Positions 37,601-52,572 of a stretch of DNA of 64,000 bases are shown here, piece by piece. Made by a program: the position numbers and the translations under genes. Within the stretch, counting starts at the first letter, position 1. The number at the start of each line of letters is the position of its first letter. The stretch is from Ianthella basta. Taxonomy: Eukaryota > Porifera > Demospongiae > Verongiida > Ianthellidae. The notes under the pieces are model-generated. The model saw nothing but the letters and a program-made list of their open reading frames with translations. It ran no database searches and was not told the DNA's origin. Location of the stretch: positions 4,349,875 through 4,413,874 of the forward strand of contig OZ025872.1 in the NCBI GenBank assembly GCA_964019415.1, written 5' to 3'.

Positions 37601-40600
37601 TAGATCATGCGTGCAACGAAATGGAGGCAATATAGGTACAGTATGTCACACCACGCACTAATGGTGAGAAATGTATATGTACTGTCACATGCACTAAGCA
37701 AGTGCATGAAGTGCATGCTGTACGGACATCTACCTACCTTGGCGTCAGGGTCAACCAAACAGTAGGTCTGGTAAGGGAGGACCTGTGTGAAGAATGCAGA
37801 GACAAAATATTGTAAGCACTTGTAGCAATGACCATAGATAAGGAAATGGGGTAGCAAGCCTGACAGCTTTGATATACACAATACCAAAGGGCTGTCTAGT
37901 TTACCTGCCAATTGCAACTCATTACTAAAATACATGTAGGGTGAAATGTTTACTGTAATACAGATAATACTACACACTGCTACAAGCTGTGATTAGTGTG
38001 ATTGACAAATCACAATTCTAACAGCAAAAGAATGCCACAAGATATCTTGTCAGTGGACACTGCACCGTAGATTCATGCAGTGCGCACGCAACCATACAAC
38101 CCTCACCTCTGTCACTCTCAGTAGATCTGCAGTAAAGGCTTTGCTTCTCCTCAGCAGCATCAGGAAACAGCCCACAGAGGGACTGAAGGTGAATACCCCA
38201 GGGATGGACACCTCAATGATGCCCAGCTGTAAAAGGGCCCACAATGTCTCCAACTGAACACTGCGCTGGATGACGTCATTGGTATACTGACTGGCGATAA
38301 GGAAAGTGACAGTTGTGCTGTGGCTTTCATCAGCATCATCGCAGGTGATCTTCTCCTTAGGAATGCCATAAGCTGTGCTGAGGAGTTGCACTTGAAGGCG
38401 GTGGCAGTCTTCACATGTGAAGCTATCAAATGCTTTCACTGATGTGACCTTGAGTGCAACCAGTTTGGCCTTCTCCCCAAGAGACTTTCTTTTCTTTTCA
38501 CTCTTGGATTTCTTCCTCTTGGCAAGGGCATCTTTAAGCAGGGTGGCTCGCTCGTAAACAGCCAAATGCAGGTTGTAGTGGGAAAGGATGGTCTCCGCAA
38601 CTCCTCGCTCAGGTGAAGATCGTGGAATGGAGCCAATAGCCTTCCTCAGGAAACGGGTATTGTCCCACATGCCTGTCACTGACATCTGATTGAAGAGGTT
38701 ATCAACAGATTCAGCAGATGCAAGGACACTTTCTCCCACTGTCCCACGATGTAGGCCGAGTTGGCAGTATTGGTCTGCAGCTATCTTTACTGCAGCAAAG
38801 TGGGGTTTCAGCAGTTTTTTGATGACAGTGAGGGAGTTGCTATAGAGCAGCTTGATGGCATCAGTGGGATCTGATTCAGAACGGAGGTCTGAAACATCTA
38901 GATCCATTAGATCCATCTTCAATTCCATGTACTCGCGAAGCTGCTTCTTCACACTGGGTTGTCGTTCAATTTCAAGATCCTCTGAACTTCTTGTGGAAGA
39001 CCTTCGCCGTTTTCTCTCAAGCTCTGTGTGCATGAATAAGCAGATTGGCAAATAAACAATAATGCAAACTCACAGTGCCTAGCTTTGTGAAACATTTAAG
39101 AATGACTGTCTGAATTAACAGTAAATGGTGTGAAGAATCCATATCAGATAGTGTCACATGGCAGGCGAGGGTAGCCATCTCTGCATATGGCAGCCATTAC
39201 ACTGAGCATGTCAAACCATTCCCTACTTCCAAACCAGTACAAAGTGGAATATGAAAATATTCGTAGCTAGCTAGCTGGCTACTCGTTGAACAGCGAAGAT
39301 CGATCCTGGCCAGACAAGCTCTTTACATGCACATTCGTGACAGGTATGGCTTGCAATTGACATTCATAGTGGAACTGAGCCACACTTGATGTATGTTAAC
39401 TTGCAAAATTGCGCATGCAATCAATCACTTTCATGTACTTGATATGAGCACGTGCAAAAATTGTCAATCTGCAGTACTTCCATTGGCATTGGTCCCTTTC
39501 ATTTGACTATCAGGTCAGAAGTGTACCTCTCCTGCGCTAACAGCTTCTGGCAATTTCAGTTTTCAAAACAGTGGGACCACAGTGTAAAAGTCCAAGTAAA
39601 TGTTTGTGCAGAAAGGCTTTGTGATTACATACCAAGTACTGAATAGTTACAGGTATTAATGTCCTCTTGTGCAACTAACAGGCAAACACATGCCACTGCA
39701 TGTATTGTATGTACGTATAGGTGTATGTTAAAAGCAATGTAGTATGCTGTATACCGTATCTACTCTAGAATTGCACTGCTGTGGTAAATTACTGATCCAA
39801 TGAGGATCTTCAGACAAAAGGAATTAGACATTAAGGCTGCATGAACAACTAAGCTGGCAGGGTAAACTGTGTTTGTACTGATCTTTGACATTTAAAAGCC
39901 AGAAATGTTGCAGTGTCATTACACAGTGCCATGTCATCTCGCTATCATCATCGAGCTAGCAAACCTTCATGTGGTCATGATTACATTAATGATGCCATAG
40001 CCTTGAGCTGCAGCACTGCCAATTTCAATTTCCGGATATCTTCCAGCTAAAAGTCTCACATACTGGAAGAGACACATTACATGGGTGGTCCGCCTTAAGT
40101 GGAACATTTACTCATTCAAGTAGGGCTGTGTTACTAAGTGGCACATGTAAACGATAATGATGTACACAATCATGGATACGTATACATTGTATAGCTACAG
40201 TGCATGGGTCCAGGGGGTGAGCATTACATATCCAATCTGCTAGTTTATGCACTGAACCTCACCCTGCAACTGCATATATGTCAGTTAACCAAGCAAGATG
40301 GCAGTGCTAGCTACGTTACAGTCAGTGAGACCATATTTGGCGGACTATTCAGGTATTTCTCTAGCTATAATTAATGCAGAGCCAACAATTTAGAGTAAGA
40401 ATGCACTCATTAATCACCTAATGATGAAGAATGCTCAGCAGCTTTGGTTTCCTTGTGGTCATCTATGGAAAATGACAGAAGGGCAAAGGTCGCGTAAATT
40501 GGCATATGAGTAGTAAGACTTTTTAGTACAGTAGTTCTGTGCATTCTGGTCCTGATTGTACACTAAACATTGTACAATGCACGAAGCATGACTCGCAAGT

Positions 40601-41959
40601 ATCATGTAAAATGAATACATCACTTCATTCATGTCGTTCTCCCAAGACATAGCACATGGGGAAGGGAGGTCACCTCTATACTTAATTAAGATGAGAGAAA
40701 GTGGGTTGTCTCGCATGTGAGTCATTATATTATGCCTCATGCATTGTGCGATGTCCATTTTGCAATCGAGACAAGAATTGCAAATTGTACTATGTACTGT
40801 ACTATAGCTACAAATATATATGCAGCTACATAATGCATATATGCAAGCCAGCATATAGGCCTCTTTTAGAGAACACTGAGCAGGATTAGAACTTCAAAAT
40901 GTCAACTCCAGTGAGTATTATAACATTATCTGAATACCTCTTCTAGCCACGAAATATTTCTTTTATGCAATACCTGGTTTTGGCAAAGTGTCCACAGGTT
41001 CATGGCGAACATCTGTAGAAAGAAACAATTATACAAGTAACTATGTCATCACAAAGCTGAGAGTGATGCAGCTTCACAGGTTCATGATAGTGATATAATG
41101 ACAGTGCGAATTAAAACAGATGAGTAAGCTGACCTGAAATTGCAGCTACTTCAAATGATTCCACAACAGCCGCACGAACATCTTCCATTGGCTTTGCTCC
41201 ACAGATCTTTTTCACAGCATCCAGAACATTTTGCCAAGAACAAGATGACCCCTGTAGCCATTTGGCAAACATCTTTCTTGGGTGTCCTGACCTCTCTTTC
41301 TCAATCTCATCTAAGACATGTGGCTCCAGATCTAACTGCAAACCCACATCATACCACACGGCAGCTATGCGGGGGACTGCATAACAAACTAAATCCTTCA
41401 GAGCTGGCCGAATGGTACTCAATGGTGCCACAGGAGCATGGGAACCTGCACCAAATGAAATGGAACGGTAGCTAATTACAGGGGAAAGTGCTAACTGCTA
41501 GTTATAGCAAAGGCAACATGACATTAAACATAGGAAATAGCTACATGCCTACTGGCTTACGTATATGCAGCTAGCAGCGTATCGCATAAGTGTCACTACA
41601 GCAGTCAGCTGCCGCCTCTCCTCACAGAGGAAGGGGCGGGGCGGCTAGGGCCCACGCCTCACTAGTAAGATTACGCGCCAACACATCATATGCTTACCTC
41701 GTTTTAACATCTCCACAGAAGTCCCTTCTGTGTTAGCTACAGCTCCAGAACTGATCATGATCGCCGTGGATGATTTGGAAGCAGCTTCCACAACGGAACG
41801 AGGTACTGTTCCAACACTTTGGGCTAGCTTCTTTGCCTCTGTAGCCGCCATGTTTGCGAAAGCTTGTTTGGTATTTTCAGGCACCGACGGGTAGAGTTGG
41901 TTGAACAGATGGGCGAAAGCCTCTGCCTCAGATGGCTTGTAATCATCATCGTCGTCCAT
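31655..41959 (-). CDS. Death-domain / coiled-coil protein
   Basis: Twelve exons close into one 811-residue frame: 41698-41959, 41134-41445, 40974-41012, 40418-40462, 38107-39023, 37738-37782, 34796-34888, 33819-34055, 33568-33741, 32217-32315, 31970-32041, 31655-31795 (TGA). The start 'MDDDDDYKPSEAEAF' was chosen because the upstream ATG (41989) is in poorer, proline/glycine context. Residues 103-170 ('LKDLVCYAVPRIAAVWYDVG...WLQG...WQNVLDAVKKICG') fit a death domain. Residues 220-525 are one large exon: basic clusters at 222-231 and 388-400, then a helical/beta region ending 'LETLWALLQLGIIEVS', similar in style to the central region of sponge and cnidarian death-domain proteins. Residues 572-708 are two coiled coils ('LEDKVKELEQKVANL', 'LEATVDKLEKQILQLEE'). 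The C-terminal 70 residues ('MCPGDRLAIFTND...') are compact and unidentified. Likely a cytoplasmic signalling adaptor; that is inference. Confidence 0.8.
34953..35350. mobile_element. MITE with TA target sites, in a death-domain gene intron
   Basis: Ends TAAGGGTTAAACAAATA and, inverted, TAAGGGTCGAACGAATA. A second inverted pair lies just inside the right end ('gactatttgttcattgca' and 'acgaatagtc'). About 400 bp, non-coding. Confidence 0.6.
37031..37517 (-). mobile_element. Non-autonomous Helitron-like element
   Basis: On the - strand it begins TCATATTATAATAAACG and ends with an imperfect hairpin (acccacccaaaggacgggc), 'attcatCTAG', then T. It lies in the intron between death-domain gene exons 37738 and 34888. 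Confidence 0.75.
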
Positions 41960-41997
41960 TTTTCCTGGGGAGTTACCCCTGTAGCCCATTGAGACTC

Positions 41998-42027
41998 CAT
42001 CTGATTGGCTGACGCCAGTCACGTGCA
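41998..42027. promoter_or_regulatory. Candidate bidirectional promoter
   Basis: Between the start of the death-domain gene (-) and open sequence of the + strand. It contains an inverted CCAAT box (ATTGG), TGACGCCA and the palindrome CACGTG within 30 bases. Shares 17 of 18 bases with 30942-30959. Confidence 0.45.
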
Positions 42028-42033
42028 CTGTTG

Positions 42034-42238
42034 TGTGACAAGAAGTCTAAGAGATTGGCGGAGACTCAGCTCACCCAAGACAATGCTGACCAGTATCTTA
42101 AGGAGGAAAGGGACAAAGATGAAGTAAGAGAGTTCGCTGCTGTCTTTGTGGGTACACGTTCCATGTCTTCTTTCTACTGTGTGAATCACAGAATGGGCAC
42201 TTGTCGAAAGCAAATCAAGACACCATTAGAGAAAGAAC
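42034..42238 (+). CDS. Possible 5' exon of ANK-3 or of a separate + strand gene
   Basis: Open frame with coding-like composition ('NADQYLKEERDKDEVREF', 'SFYCVNHRMGTCRKQ') ending at a good donor (GAAAGAAC|GTGAGT). No ATG precedes it in frame; the first internal ATG is at 42161. A short exon-like piece at 42625-42658 continues the phase, but the phase then does not fit the exon at 43011 without another exon. Function not recognised. Confidence 0.35.
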
Positions 42239-43010
42239 GTGAGTGTCCACTCCCATTAGCTACAGGTTTGATTTAATACATTGTGCGTGTAAGATATATT
42301 GTACCTAAATACCATGTAGGGCGTAGGGAAGGGATTCCATGGGTTTCGTTGAAAATTTTGGCACAGTGACTATTGACTTAGAGAAGTAGCTATCGCGAGT
42401 ACAGATGAAGCAATGTCACATGTAGCTAGCTAGCTAGCAATGGCAATGTACTTTTCGTGTGACTTTACATCACACATGTGACAATGAAGTACTGTCATTT
42501 TCCGCAATAGGTATATCAGTTTCAAGTGGTTGTCAGTTTGTTTATCAACAGGAAATACTTATGTGCATGCCTCCCAAACTTAAAACCTAGTAGCTCACAT
42601 GTCTTTCTTCCTAACTCGCTACAGGATTAGGACAGCAGTCAGGAGTGGTGCTGGAGAGGTGCGTTTGTAGGTGGTTAACAAACCTTTGTCATTTTACAGC
42701 TGTTGGAGTTACGTATAAATATGCTTTGCGTGCACACTTGTTCTATACATGCAGCTTGTTGATGACTAACTGTAATGAATAGCCTGGGTACAAGGCGGCC
42801 CCTATTCTTGCTGTGATTATCAGTGCATGCCAAAGCTAGCCCACACTGACGCTAGTGCTAGAGACTTTTGCAGTTTCTGCATATAAAGTATGGTGAAGCG
42901 TTTTACTAACAATAGGAGACGTGTTTTGCTAGCAACAGAGACTGTTGGATTCTCGTCTATGTAACACAATGCATCCTTGCACTCTCTTCCTTCCTACCTA
43001 TGCATGTCAG

Positions 43011-46222
<3,212 letters not shown>

Positions 46223-47282
46223 GTGAGCACCACTACTTTGCAGTGTTGGAATGTTCTTCTTGTGAACTTTAATGTGTTGAAACAGCTTGCTCCCTGGTGC
46301 ATGTCAGACACCAGAGTGCATGGCACCAGATGAGCTCATACTGAAAAATCAATTGTCCAGTTGTCCTAAGTTGTTGTGAGCCTAAATTGGGACCATGCAT
46401 CTTCTCCATTGCAATTCTCACAATTCCTGGCTAAGGCCCTAATACTAGTCTCAGACCTGACCCTGAACTTGGGTAGTATAGCATTCTTTAACCGTACACA
46501 TCGGAATGGTGAGTGACAGCTGCTGCATGTGAGATTGTGCCTTTCTAGCAATTTAGGAAGCGGTGAGTACATGGCAATGCATGAAATTTTTCACCTATAT
46601 ATAATATGCATTGACATGAGGTGTGATTGAAAGTGGCTGTGTCTTGTCAATATACCCTACGTACCTTACTTCATTGCCTTCATTCTCCCTCTCCCCCAAC
46701 ATACTGTGCACCCACTGCTTCTGGGTAGGTTGTCCCAAATGACGGAGCAATTTACCATAATTATACCTCATCTTGTTTGCCAGTCACAAAGTTCAGTACA
46801 CACTCTTAATTGTTTAGTAGCATTTGTCTACTATGGTCCCTTAACATCTACTGCATGTTCTCATTGTTTGTTGAATGCTTGAACAAAATTGAAGGAGCAT
46901 GACGTGAAGTGAAAAGGAATCATTGTGCATGTGCTTGACCATCAAACAGCTGCAATGTTAGACCTGTAGGTAGAATGATGTGCTGACAGGGATGGCTTTG
47001 CTTATGAGTGCTAGTATTAGTATTATATTGTGCAGTGTTGACTGGGAGTGTGAGACGTATATATGATTGTATAATAATGCAGCTATCTGATTAATAACTG
47101 GGACGAGTGAAGCGAATTAATCTCTCGTTTGGGTGGTGTGAAACCAGAAGTTATTTATATGTCGTTGCATTGTGCAATAATTTTTGGTACGTTAATTGTG
47201 TATGTCCATACCATTTTATACATTCTAACCAATGGACTGATGGTGCATCGACATCAAAGTACTGTTTATGTTAGAAGTCATG
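46223..47282. other. Region downstream of ANK-3, nothing recognised
   Basis: No ankyrin-like or other exon with both splice sites was found; AT-rich with chance ORFs only. Confidence 0.4.
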
Positions 47283-48431
47283 AGATACAAAAAGTACAAA
47301 ACTTCACATAGAAACTGCACCTTATCCATGCTGCCTATATATGTAGTGTACATACATATGCATATGACAAAAACTCTGTAAGCAAGTGGGGTGTTCAATT
47401 AGCTGCATCTTCTTCACATTGGTACAACCTACTACAAGCAATGGGTGTATGGTGTGTAGGGAGGAGAGAGGGAGGAGGAGGGAAAATCTGCAGGCAAGAT
47501 GGGACATGTCCTGCCTAATTCACAAGACAGTTGACACCTATTTAGCTATAGCCTGCTGGAAAGGTGCATGCAATCTCGTCGCCAGAGGCTAACACACTTG
47601 AGGTGCCCTATGTGTGAAATAAACCATATTCTTCAATGCCTACTCTAATTATAAGCTATCTGGAGTGGCATCATTTCAGTTCATCTTGACACATTGTTAC
47701 AACTGGAGACAAATATATACAGGTGTGAGTAGACTAATACTATGAGTTATACAAGAAACTGAAGGTGTACATACAATGAGAGGATGGTACTGCACAGATA
47801 AGGGTTGGGGGCAGGCCCTAGGCAGAAGGGAGTCCCAACACATACCACTATATACCAACAATAGAGGGAGTTATTAGATACCAACAATAGCAACAGAGAG
47901 GGATTAGTGGGAATTCATCTGGTGGCAGACAAGTGACACCAGGTGCATGACATGGAGTCATTAAAGCGTGGACATTGATTTACATTGCATGCAGATTGCA
48001 TTATGCCGATAGTGAATTTATGAAGAAGTAACTCCTGAAATTAATGCTACAGCTATTGCGCAGCAAACAGTTTTCTACATAGCTGTCTGGTAGCCATAAT
48101 TATGTATGCAAACCATCGAACATGATCTGCATGCACATGGGCACATAATATATATGAGAGATCTTGTTTTCATACAGTGTAATCGAATTCAAAATATCTA
48201 ACCCATATGCGCACATGTACGTAAGAGAATAACTGTGTTGATCACTGCTTTGATAGCTAGCTATTTAGCTGCGCATGCATATTGCCAGATTGGCGGCTTT
48301 GTTGGATTATAATTTCTGGCAAAATACAATTACTCAGCTCGTATAATTATATTTTATATTATATACATTTTGCCAGAAGTGGGTTATAACTACTACAATG
48401 ATAGCTACAGCATAGCCAATGTAGCAAATTA
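47283..48431. repeat. Joined copies of the ankyrin 3'-flank block
   Basis: 47283-47965 matches 7268-7880. At 'cattaaag' it jumps to sequence matching 6613-7092 (47966-48431). The right part of the block is thus placed before the left part, as expected at a tandem-duplication junction. Confidence 0.8.
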
Positions 48432-49282
48432 CTAGACGAATGCAAGGCATTGTGGGGGGCGAGCGGGAAATTTATTCTGTTTTTGTTCTCAATGGTTTAT
48501 TTTTTTATTATCAAGAACATACATGCACACATGCGTACAATTGCAACCAGGATTTAGTTAGAAATTAGTTTTAGCCCATGCTGTCATAATAATATTGCCT
48601 GCAGGCAGATGGGTCTGGGTATGACAGAGACTACAGCTGATTTCAGAATGGTTGGCCAAATGGTAAATGGCAGAACGACCAAATGGTCTGACCTCACTAG
48701 TAGTTTTGCTGCTTGCTATAACTTCACGCCTATTGTTTAGTATTGCCATTTGCTGTGACATCACATCATTTGCCATTTGCCATGTTGGCCAGTCATTCTG
48801 AAATCAACTGTACATGTGAACAGCCAGGAACTGGCAGCTGCGGTGTGCTAAATATTGCCCAATTCCATAATATAGCCAGCAAGAGTAAGAGAACTTAACT
48901 ATCAAAGCAACAGCACACCTCCCACCTGGCCCATACAATCCTTGTATGGCTCAACCGGCCGGTTCACCTTCACTATCTTGACAGTCGCCTGTCCAGCAGA
49001 AGAGTACACTAAAAGCCGGCACCAGAGACTGCGTAATTGCACCAGCGCAAGAGACAAAAGTACCCCGTCACAGAGGCCGCTGTAGCAAGCAAGCGTAAGA
49101 GACCTTAACTACGTACCAACTAGAGACTGCGTAATAGCAATTGCGCAGGAGTCAAAAGTAGCCCGTCACAGAGGCGGCTGTAGCAGGCAAGCGTAAGAGA
49201 CCTTACTTACGTACTAAAGATGGAAACCCTATTGCGCAAACGTGACAACCCCTACATAAACTATTGCACAATGCAGCGAACT
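48432..49282 (-). mobile_element. Probable Helitron-derived insertion with an internal tandem repeat
   Basis: On the - strand the left edge reads '...gccttgcattcgtCTAG' then T, inserted exactly between A and T of the block seen intact at 7085-7100. The right end was not identified; it may be fused to the next block at about 49283. Contains an approximately 98-bp tandem duplication (49025-49122 and 49124-49220), 'agagactgcgtaat...cgtaagagacctta'. Confidence 0.5.
49025..49220. repeat. Tandem duplication, about 98 bp x 2
   Basis: Both copies begin 'agagactgcgtaat' and contain 'cccgtcacagaggc' and 'aagcgtaagagacctta'; about a dozen differences. Confidence 0.85.
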
Positions 49283-49326
49283 AGCTGCATGTTGCCAGAT
49301 CGTTGGATTATAATTTCCGGCAAAAT

Positions 49327-50825
49327 GATGATGATGATAGATAGATCTTTACACAGGAAAGCCCCATCAGACTAATTGGCTGGTCTACCTGGGGGTCCTG
49401 CAAGACATACAGTTACAAGTGACACATAAAAAATGGATGCAGATTGTCATGATGAATAGCTAGTGAATGAATGAATGATTGAGATTGTCATAAGTGTCAG
49501 AATGCTTGCGAATAACCACATTAGAATAATTGTTCTCCTAGCCATCGTTTTGTAGCTTTCTTGAAAACAGTAGCGGAGTGAATATTCCTGATGTTCTCTG
49601 GAAGGGAGTTCCAATCTTGGGATCCCCTAAAAGTAAATGATCTTCTGAATAGCTCTGTGTTCACACGAAAGAGGTGCAGCTTCTTGAATCCTCTCGTCAT
49701 CCTACACCCAACTGTTTCGTTGCTCACCAGCATGTCTTTCATGTACTCTGGACATTTCTTGTGGACACATCTGTGTACCAGAGCCAGCCTGGATAGTCTC
49801 CTTTTCTCAGTCAATGGGGTCCACCCGAGGGCTGTTCTCAGTTCAGCACTGGGTGTTCGTGGTGGTTTGGATAGAATCAAGCGCATCCCATAGTTCTGTA
49901 TCCGTTCTACCTTCTGTTGTAGTTCTTTTGTGCACTCTTGCCAGACTACCGAGCAGTAGTCTAAGTGTGGAAGCACCAGGGCATTGTAAACCTTCCTTTT
50001 TGTTTCTGTTGGTAGCACATCCCTTAACTTCCGCAGCTTAGCCAATCCACGAAAGCACTTCCTCCTTAGTGACTCAATATGCTCTCTCCATGTTAATCCA
50101 TCATCGATACTCACACCTAAGCACTTCACTGTACGACTTCTTGATAGCTGTTCACCATTCAGTGTTACATTCACATCTTCTAACTCCTGTGCCCTACCTT
50201 TCCTTCCCAACAAAAGCAACTGTGTTTTTTTCACATTCAATTTTAGCTTATTCTCATCCACCCACTGACATACACTGTTCAAGTCCTTCTCCAGCACAGC
50301 CTCCAACTCGCTAGCACTGTTTGCAGCATGAAACATGGTTGTGTCGTCTGCATACTGCTTCACATTGCATTGACTGACTGCTTTGGGTAAATCGTTGACA
50401 TATATTGTAAACAAGAGTGGCCCCAGGATAGACCCCTGTGGCACACCTTTGTGGATGTTGGTCCAACTTGACTTCTCATCACCCACACAGACCCTCTGGC
50501 GTCTCCCGGTCAGGTAATCCTGGAACCACTTCCATTCCATTCCTCTTACCCCATAGCTGTACATCTTCCTTAGAAGAATTGAGTGGTTCACCATGTCAAA
50601 AGCCTTGCTAAGGTCCACCATAGCAACTCCGACCAACTCATTCTCATCTAATGCTTTCCTCCAGTTGTCCACCATGCTAACTAGCACATCTTGAGTTGTG
50701 TGTTGCGGCCTAAAACCTGACTGTACAGGGTGCAAGATGGAATAATGCTGTAGATAGTCATACAGCTGGTGGTGAAGAAGCCTCTCAAACACTTTACTCA
50801 CAACAGGGAGTACTGACACTGGTCG
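49327..50825 (-). mobile_element. 5'-truncated LINE (non-LTR retrotransposon)
   Basis: The 3' end on the - strand is an (ATC)n tail (49327-49345). The 5' end stops inside the reverse-transcriptase domain at about 50825. It interrupts the ankyrin flank block between 'ggcaaaat' (49319-49326) and 'acaattactcagc' (50848); the intact site is at 48318-48340. No target-site duplication is visible, and a short foreign filler joins its 5' end to the flank. Confidence 0.85.
49521..50825 (-). CDS. LINE reverse transcriptase, C-terminal two thirds
   Basis: About 434 codons of uninterrupted element-derived frame. Palm motifs in order: 'VDLSKAFDMVNH' (first catalytic Asp), 'GVPQGSILGPLLF', and 'KQYADDTTMF' with the YADD box. 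These are followed by thumb text 'KTQLLLLGRK', 'KCLGVSIDDGLTWREH' and 'VYNALVLPHLDYCSVVW'. The N-terminal endonuclease and the first fingers motif are missing, so it cannot mobilise itself. The absence of any stop or frameshift indicates a recent insertion. CR1/L2-like organisation is suggested by the short C-terminal region and the (ATC)n tail. Confidence 0.85.
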   Translation of the reverse strand, partial: RPVSVLPVVSKVFERLLHHQLYDYLQHYSILHPVQSGFRPQHTTQDVLVSMVDNWRKALDENELVGVAMVDLSKAFDMVNHSILLRKMYSYGVRGMEWKWFQDYLTGRRQRVCVGDEKSSWTNIHKGVPQGSILGPLLFTIYVNDLPKAVSQCNVKQYADDTTMFHAANSASELEAVLEKDLNSVCQWVDENKLKLNVKKTQLLLLGRKGRAQELEDVNVTLNGEQLSRSRTVKCLGVSIDDGLTWREHIESLRRKCFRGLAKLRKLRDVLPTETKRKVYNALVLPHLDYCSVVWQECTKELQQKVERIQNYGMRLILSKPPRTPSAELRTALGWTPLTEKRRLSRLALVHRCVHKKCPEYMKDMLVSNETVGCRMTRGFKKLHLFRVNTELFRRSFTFRGSQDWNSLPENIRNIHSATVFKKATKRWLGEQLF

Positions 50826-50847
50826 AGATGAACTGAAATGATGCCAC
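50822..50847 (-). other. Templated filler at the LINE 5' junction
   Basis: These 26 bases, read on the - strand, are identical to + strand bases 51422-51447 about 600 bp downstream. They share a 4-base overlap (CGAC) with the LINE sequence, so they are neither LINE nor original flank. Confidence 0.75.
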
Positions 50848-51765
50848 ACAATTACTCAGCTCGTATAATTATATTTTATATTAATTACATTTTGCTAGAA
50901 GTGGGTTATAACTACTACAATGATAGCTACAGCATAGCCAATGTAGCAAATTATTATGCATAATACAAAACAGACCTCAGTTACTAGGTACATATCTCCA
51001 AATATAAATGTGCATATAAACAGAGATGAGCCAAACACAAACCTATATTAATTGTTTGCTACAGTATGACCACTACAACAATTACAGCAAATTAATAGTA
51101 CTGTTACAAGTTATGAGATACAGAAAGTAAAACTACACAAACTACACATTATCCATGTACTGCCTAAGTACATACATAGAACCAAAGCTATACAGTAGAA
51201 TATACTATGTAAGCAAGTGGAGTGTCCAATTAGCTGCATCTTCTTCACATTGGTACTACCTACTACAAGTAATGGGTGTATGGTGTGTAGGGAGGAGAGA
51301 GGGAGGAGGAGGGAAAATCTGCAGGCAAGACAGGACATGTCCTGCCTAATTCACGAGACAGTTGACACCTATAGCTAAATGTGTTAATGAACCATATTCT
51401 TCAATGCCCACTCTATCTGAAGTGGCATCATTTCAGTTCATCTCGACACATTATTACAACTGGAGAATAATACATGTGTGAGTAGACTAATACTATGAGT
51501 TATGCACTCAGACATTGAGGTTTTGACAATATAAGAAACTGAAGGTCGTGCATACAACAAGAGGATGGTACTGCACAGATAAGGATTGGGGGCAGGCCCT
51601 AGGCAGAAGGGAGTCCCAACACATACCACTATATACCAACAATAGAGGGAGTTAGTTACCAACAATAGCAACAGAGAGGGATTAGTGGGAATTCATCTGG
51701 TGGCAGACAAGTGACACCAGGTGCATGACATGGAGTCATTAAAGATGGGCATTTGTGCTTACCTA
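50848..51765. repeat. 3'-flank block of ANK-2
   Basis: Continues the block interrupted by the LINE. Collinear with 6983-7902 and, from 51107, with 12777-13474. Ends at the terminal ANK-2 exon. Confidence 0.85.
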
Positions 51766-52479
51766 TTACTGATGGCTGACAAATCCACCATACTCGAGAA
51801 GGTAATCTACCACATCCTGCTTCTGTTGTTGAATAGCCAAGCTCACACACGTGTTACCATAGTTGTCTACATCAAACTTCTTCTGACCAAATTTGGGAAG
51901 GAGGTACTTCACCATTTCTAGCTGGCCATTGAAAGCAGCAACGTGGAGGGCATTATCACCATCCTGTTAGTGTAATAAGAAAATGAGGATATCAATTCAA
52001 TTAATGAAGTGAACATGCAGTGCAAATCACACACACACCAAGGTGCACTATACAAGCCATACATACACACCAGTAGTATGTGGTAGTAGGGCCAATACTA
52101 TTAATATCCTATTACTATGGTACAAAATATAATTCCACAAATTGCACACAAATGCTTGCAGACATAATACAAAACCCATTGTACATTACAGCCACATGTG
52201 TACTATACACTAAACACTACATCACCAACTGCTGTACTGGCTACCTAGTTACTGGTACCTCAGGTCTAGGGGATGGTAGCAAGGAGGGGAATTCCCTTGT
52301 CTAATTGTCCCTGCAACTTTGAAATGTCACACAAGTGCTTCAGTAACCCAATCCCTGGTTTGCAATGATTACAGTCTAAAGCCGATGCTTCTTTTGATTG
52401 AAAAAGGTGAATGTTGCACATACGTGCGTATGTGCGCGTGCGTGTGTGCATATGTGTGCTTGCTCATGCGTATGCGCTT

Positions 52480-52495
52480 GTGTGTGTGTGTGTGT

Positions 52496-52542
<47 letters not shown>

Positions 52543-52572
52543 TGTGTGTGTGTGTGTCTGTGTGTGTGTGTT
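52480..52572. repeat. (GT)n microsatellite
   Basis: GT run with a few CT units, downstream of the ANK-2 A exon 52739-52840. Confidence 0.9.

Noticed and set aside
40013..40075. Possible exon on the - strand ('YVRLLAGRYPEIEIGS')
   Set aside because: In the phase required by its neighbours it hits a stop, and exons 40418-40462 and 38107-39023 already join in phase.
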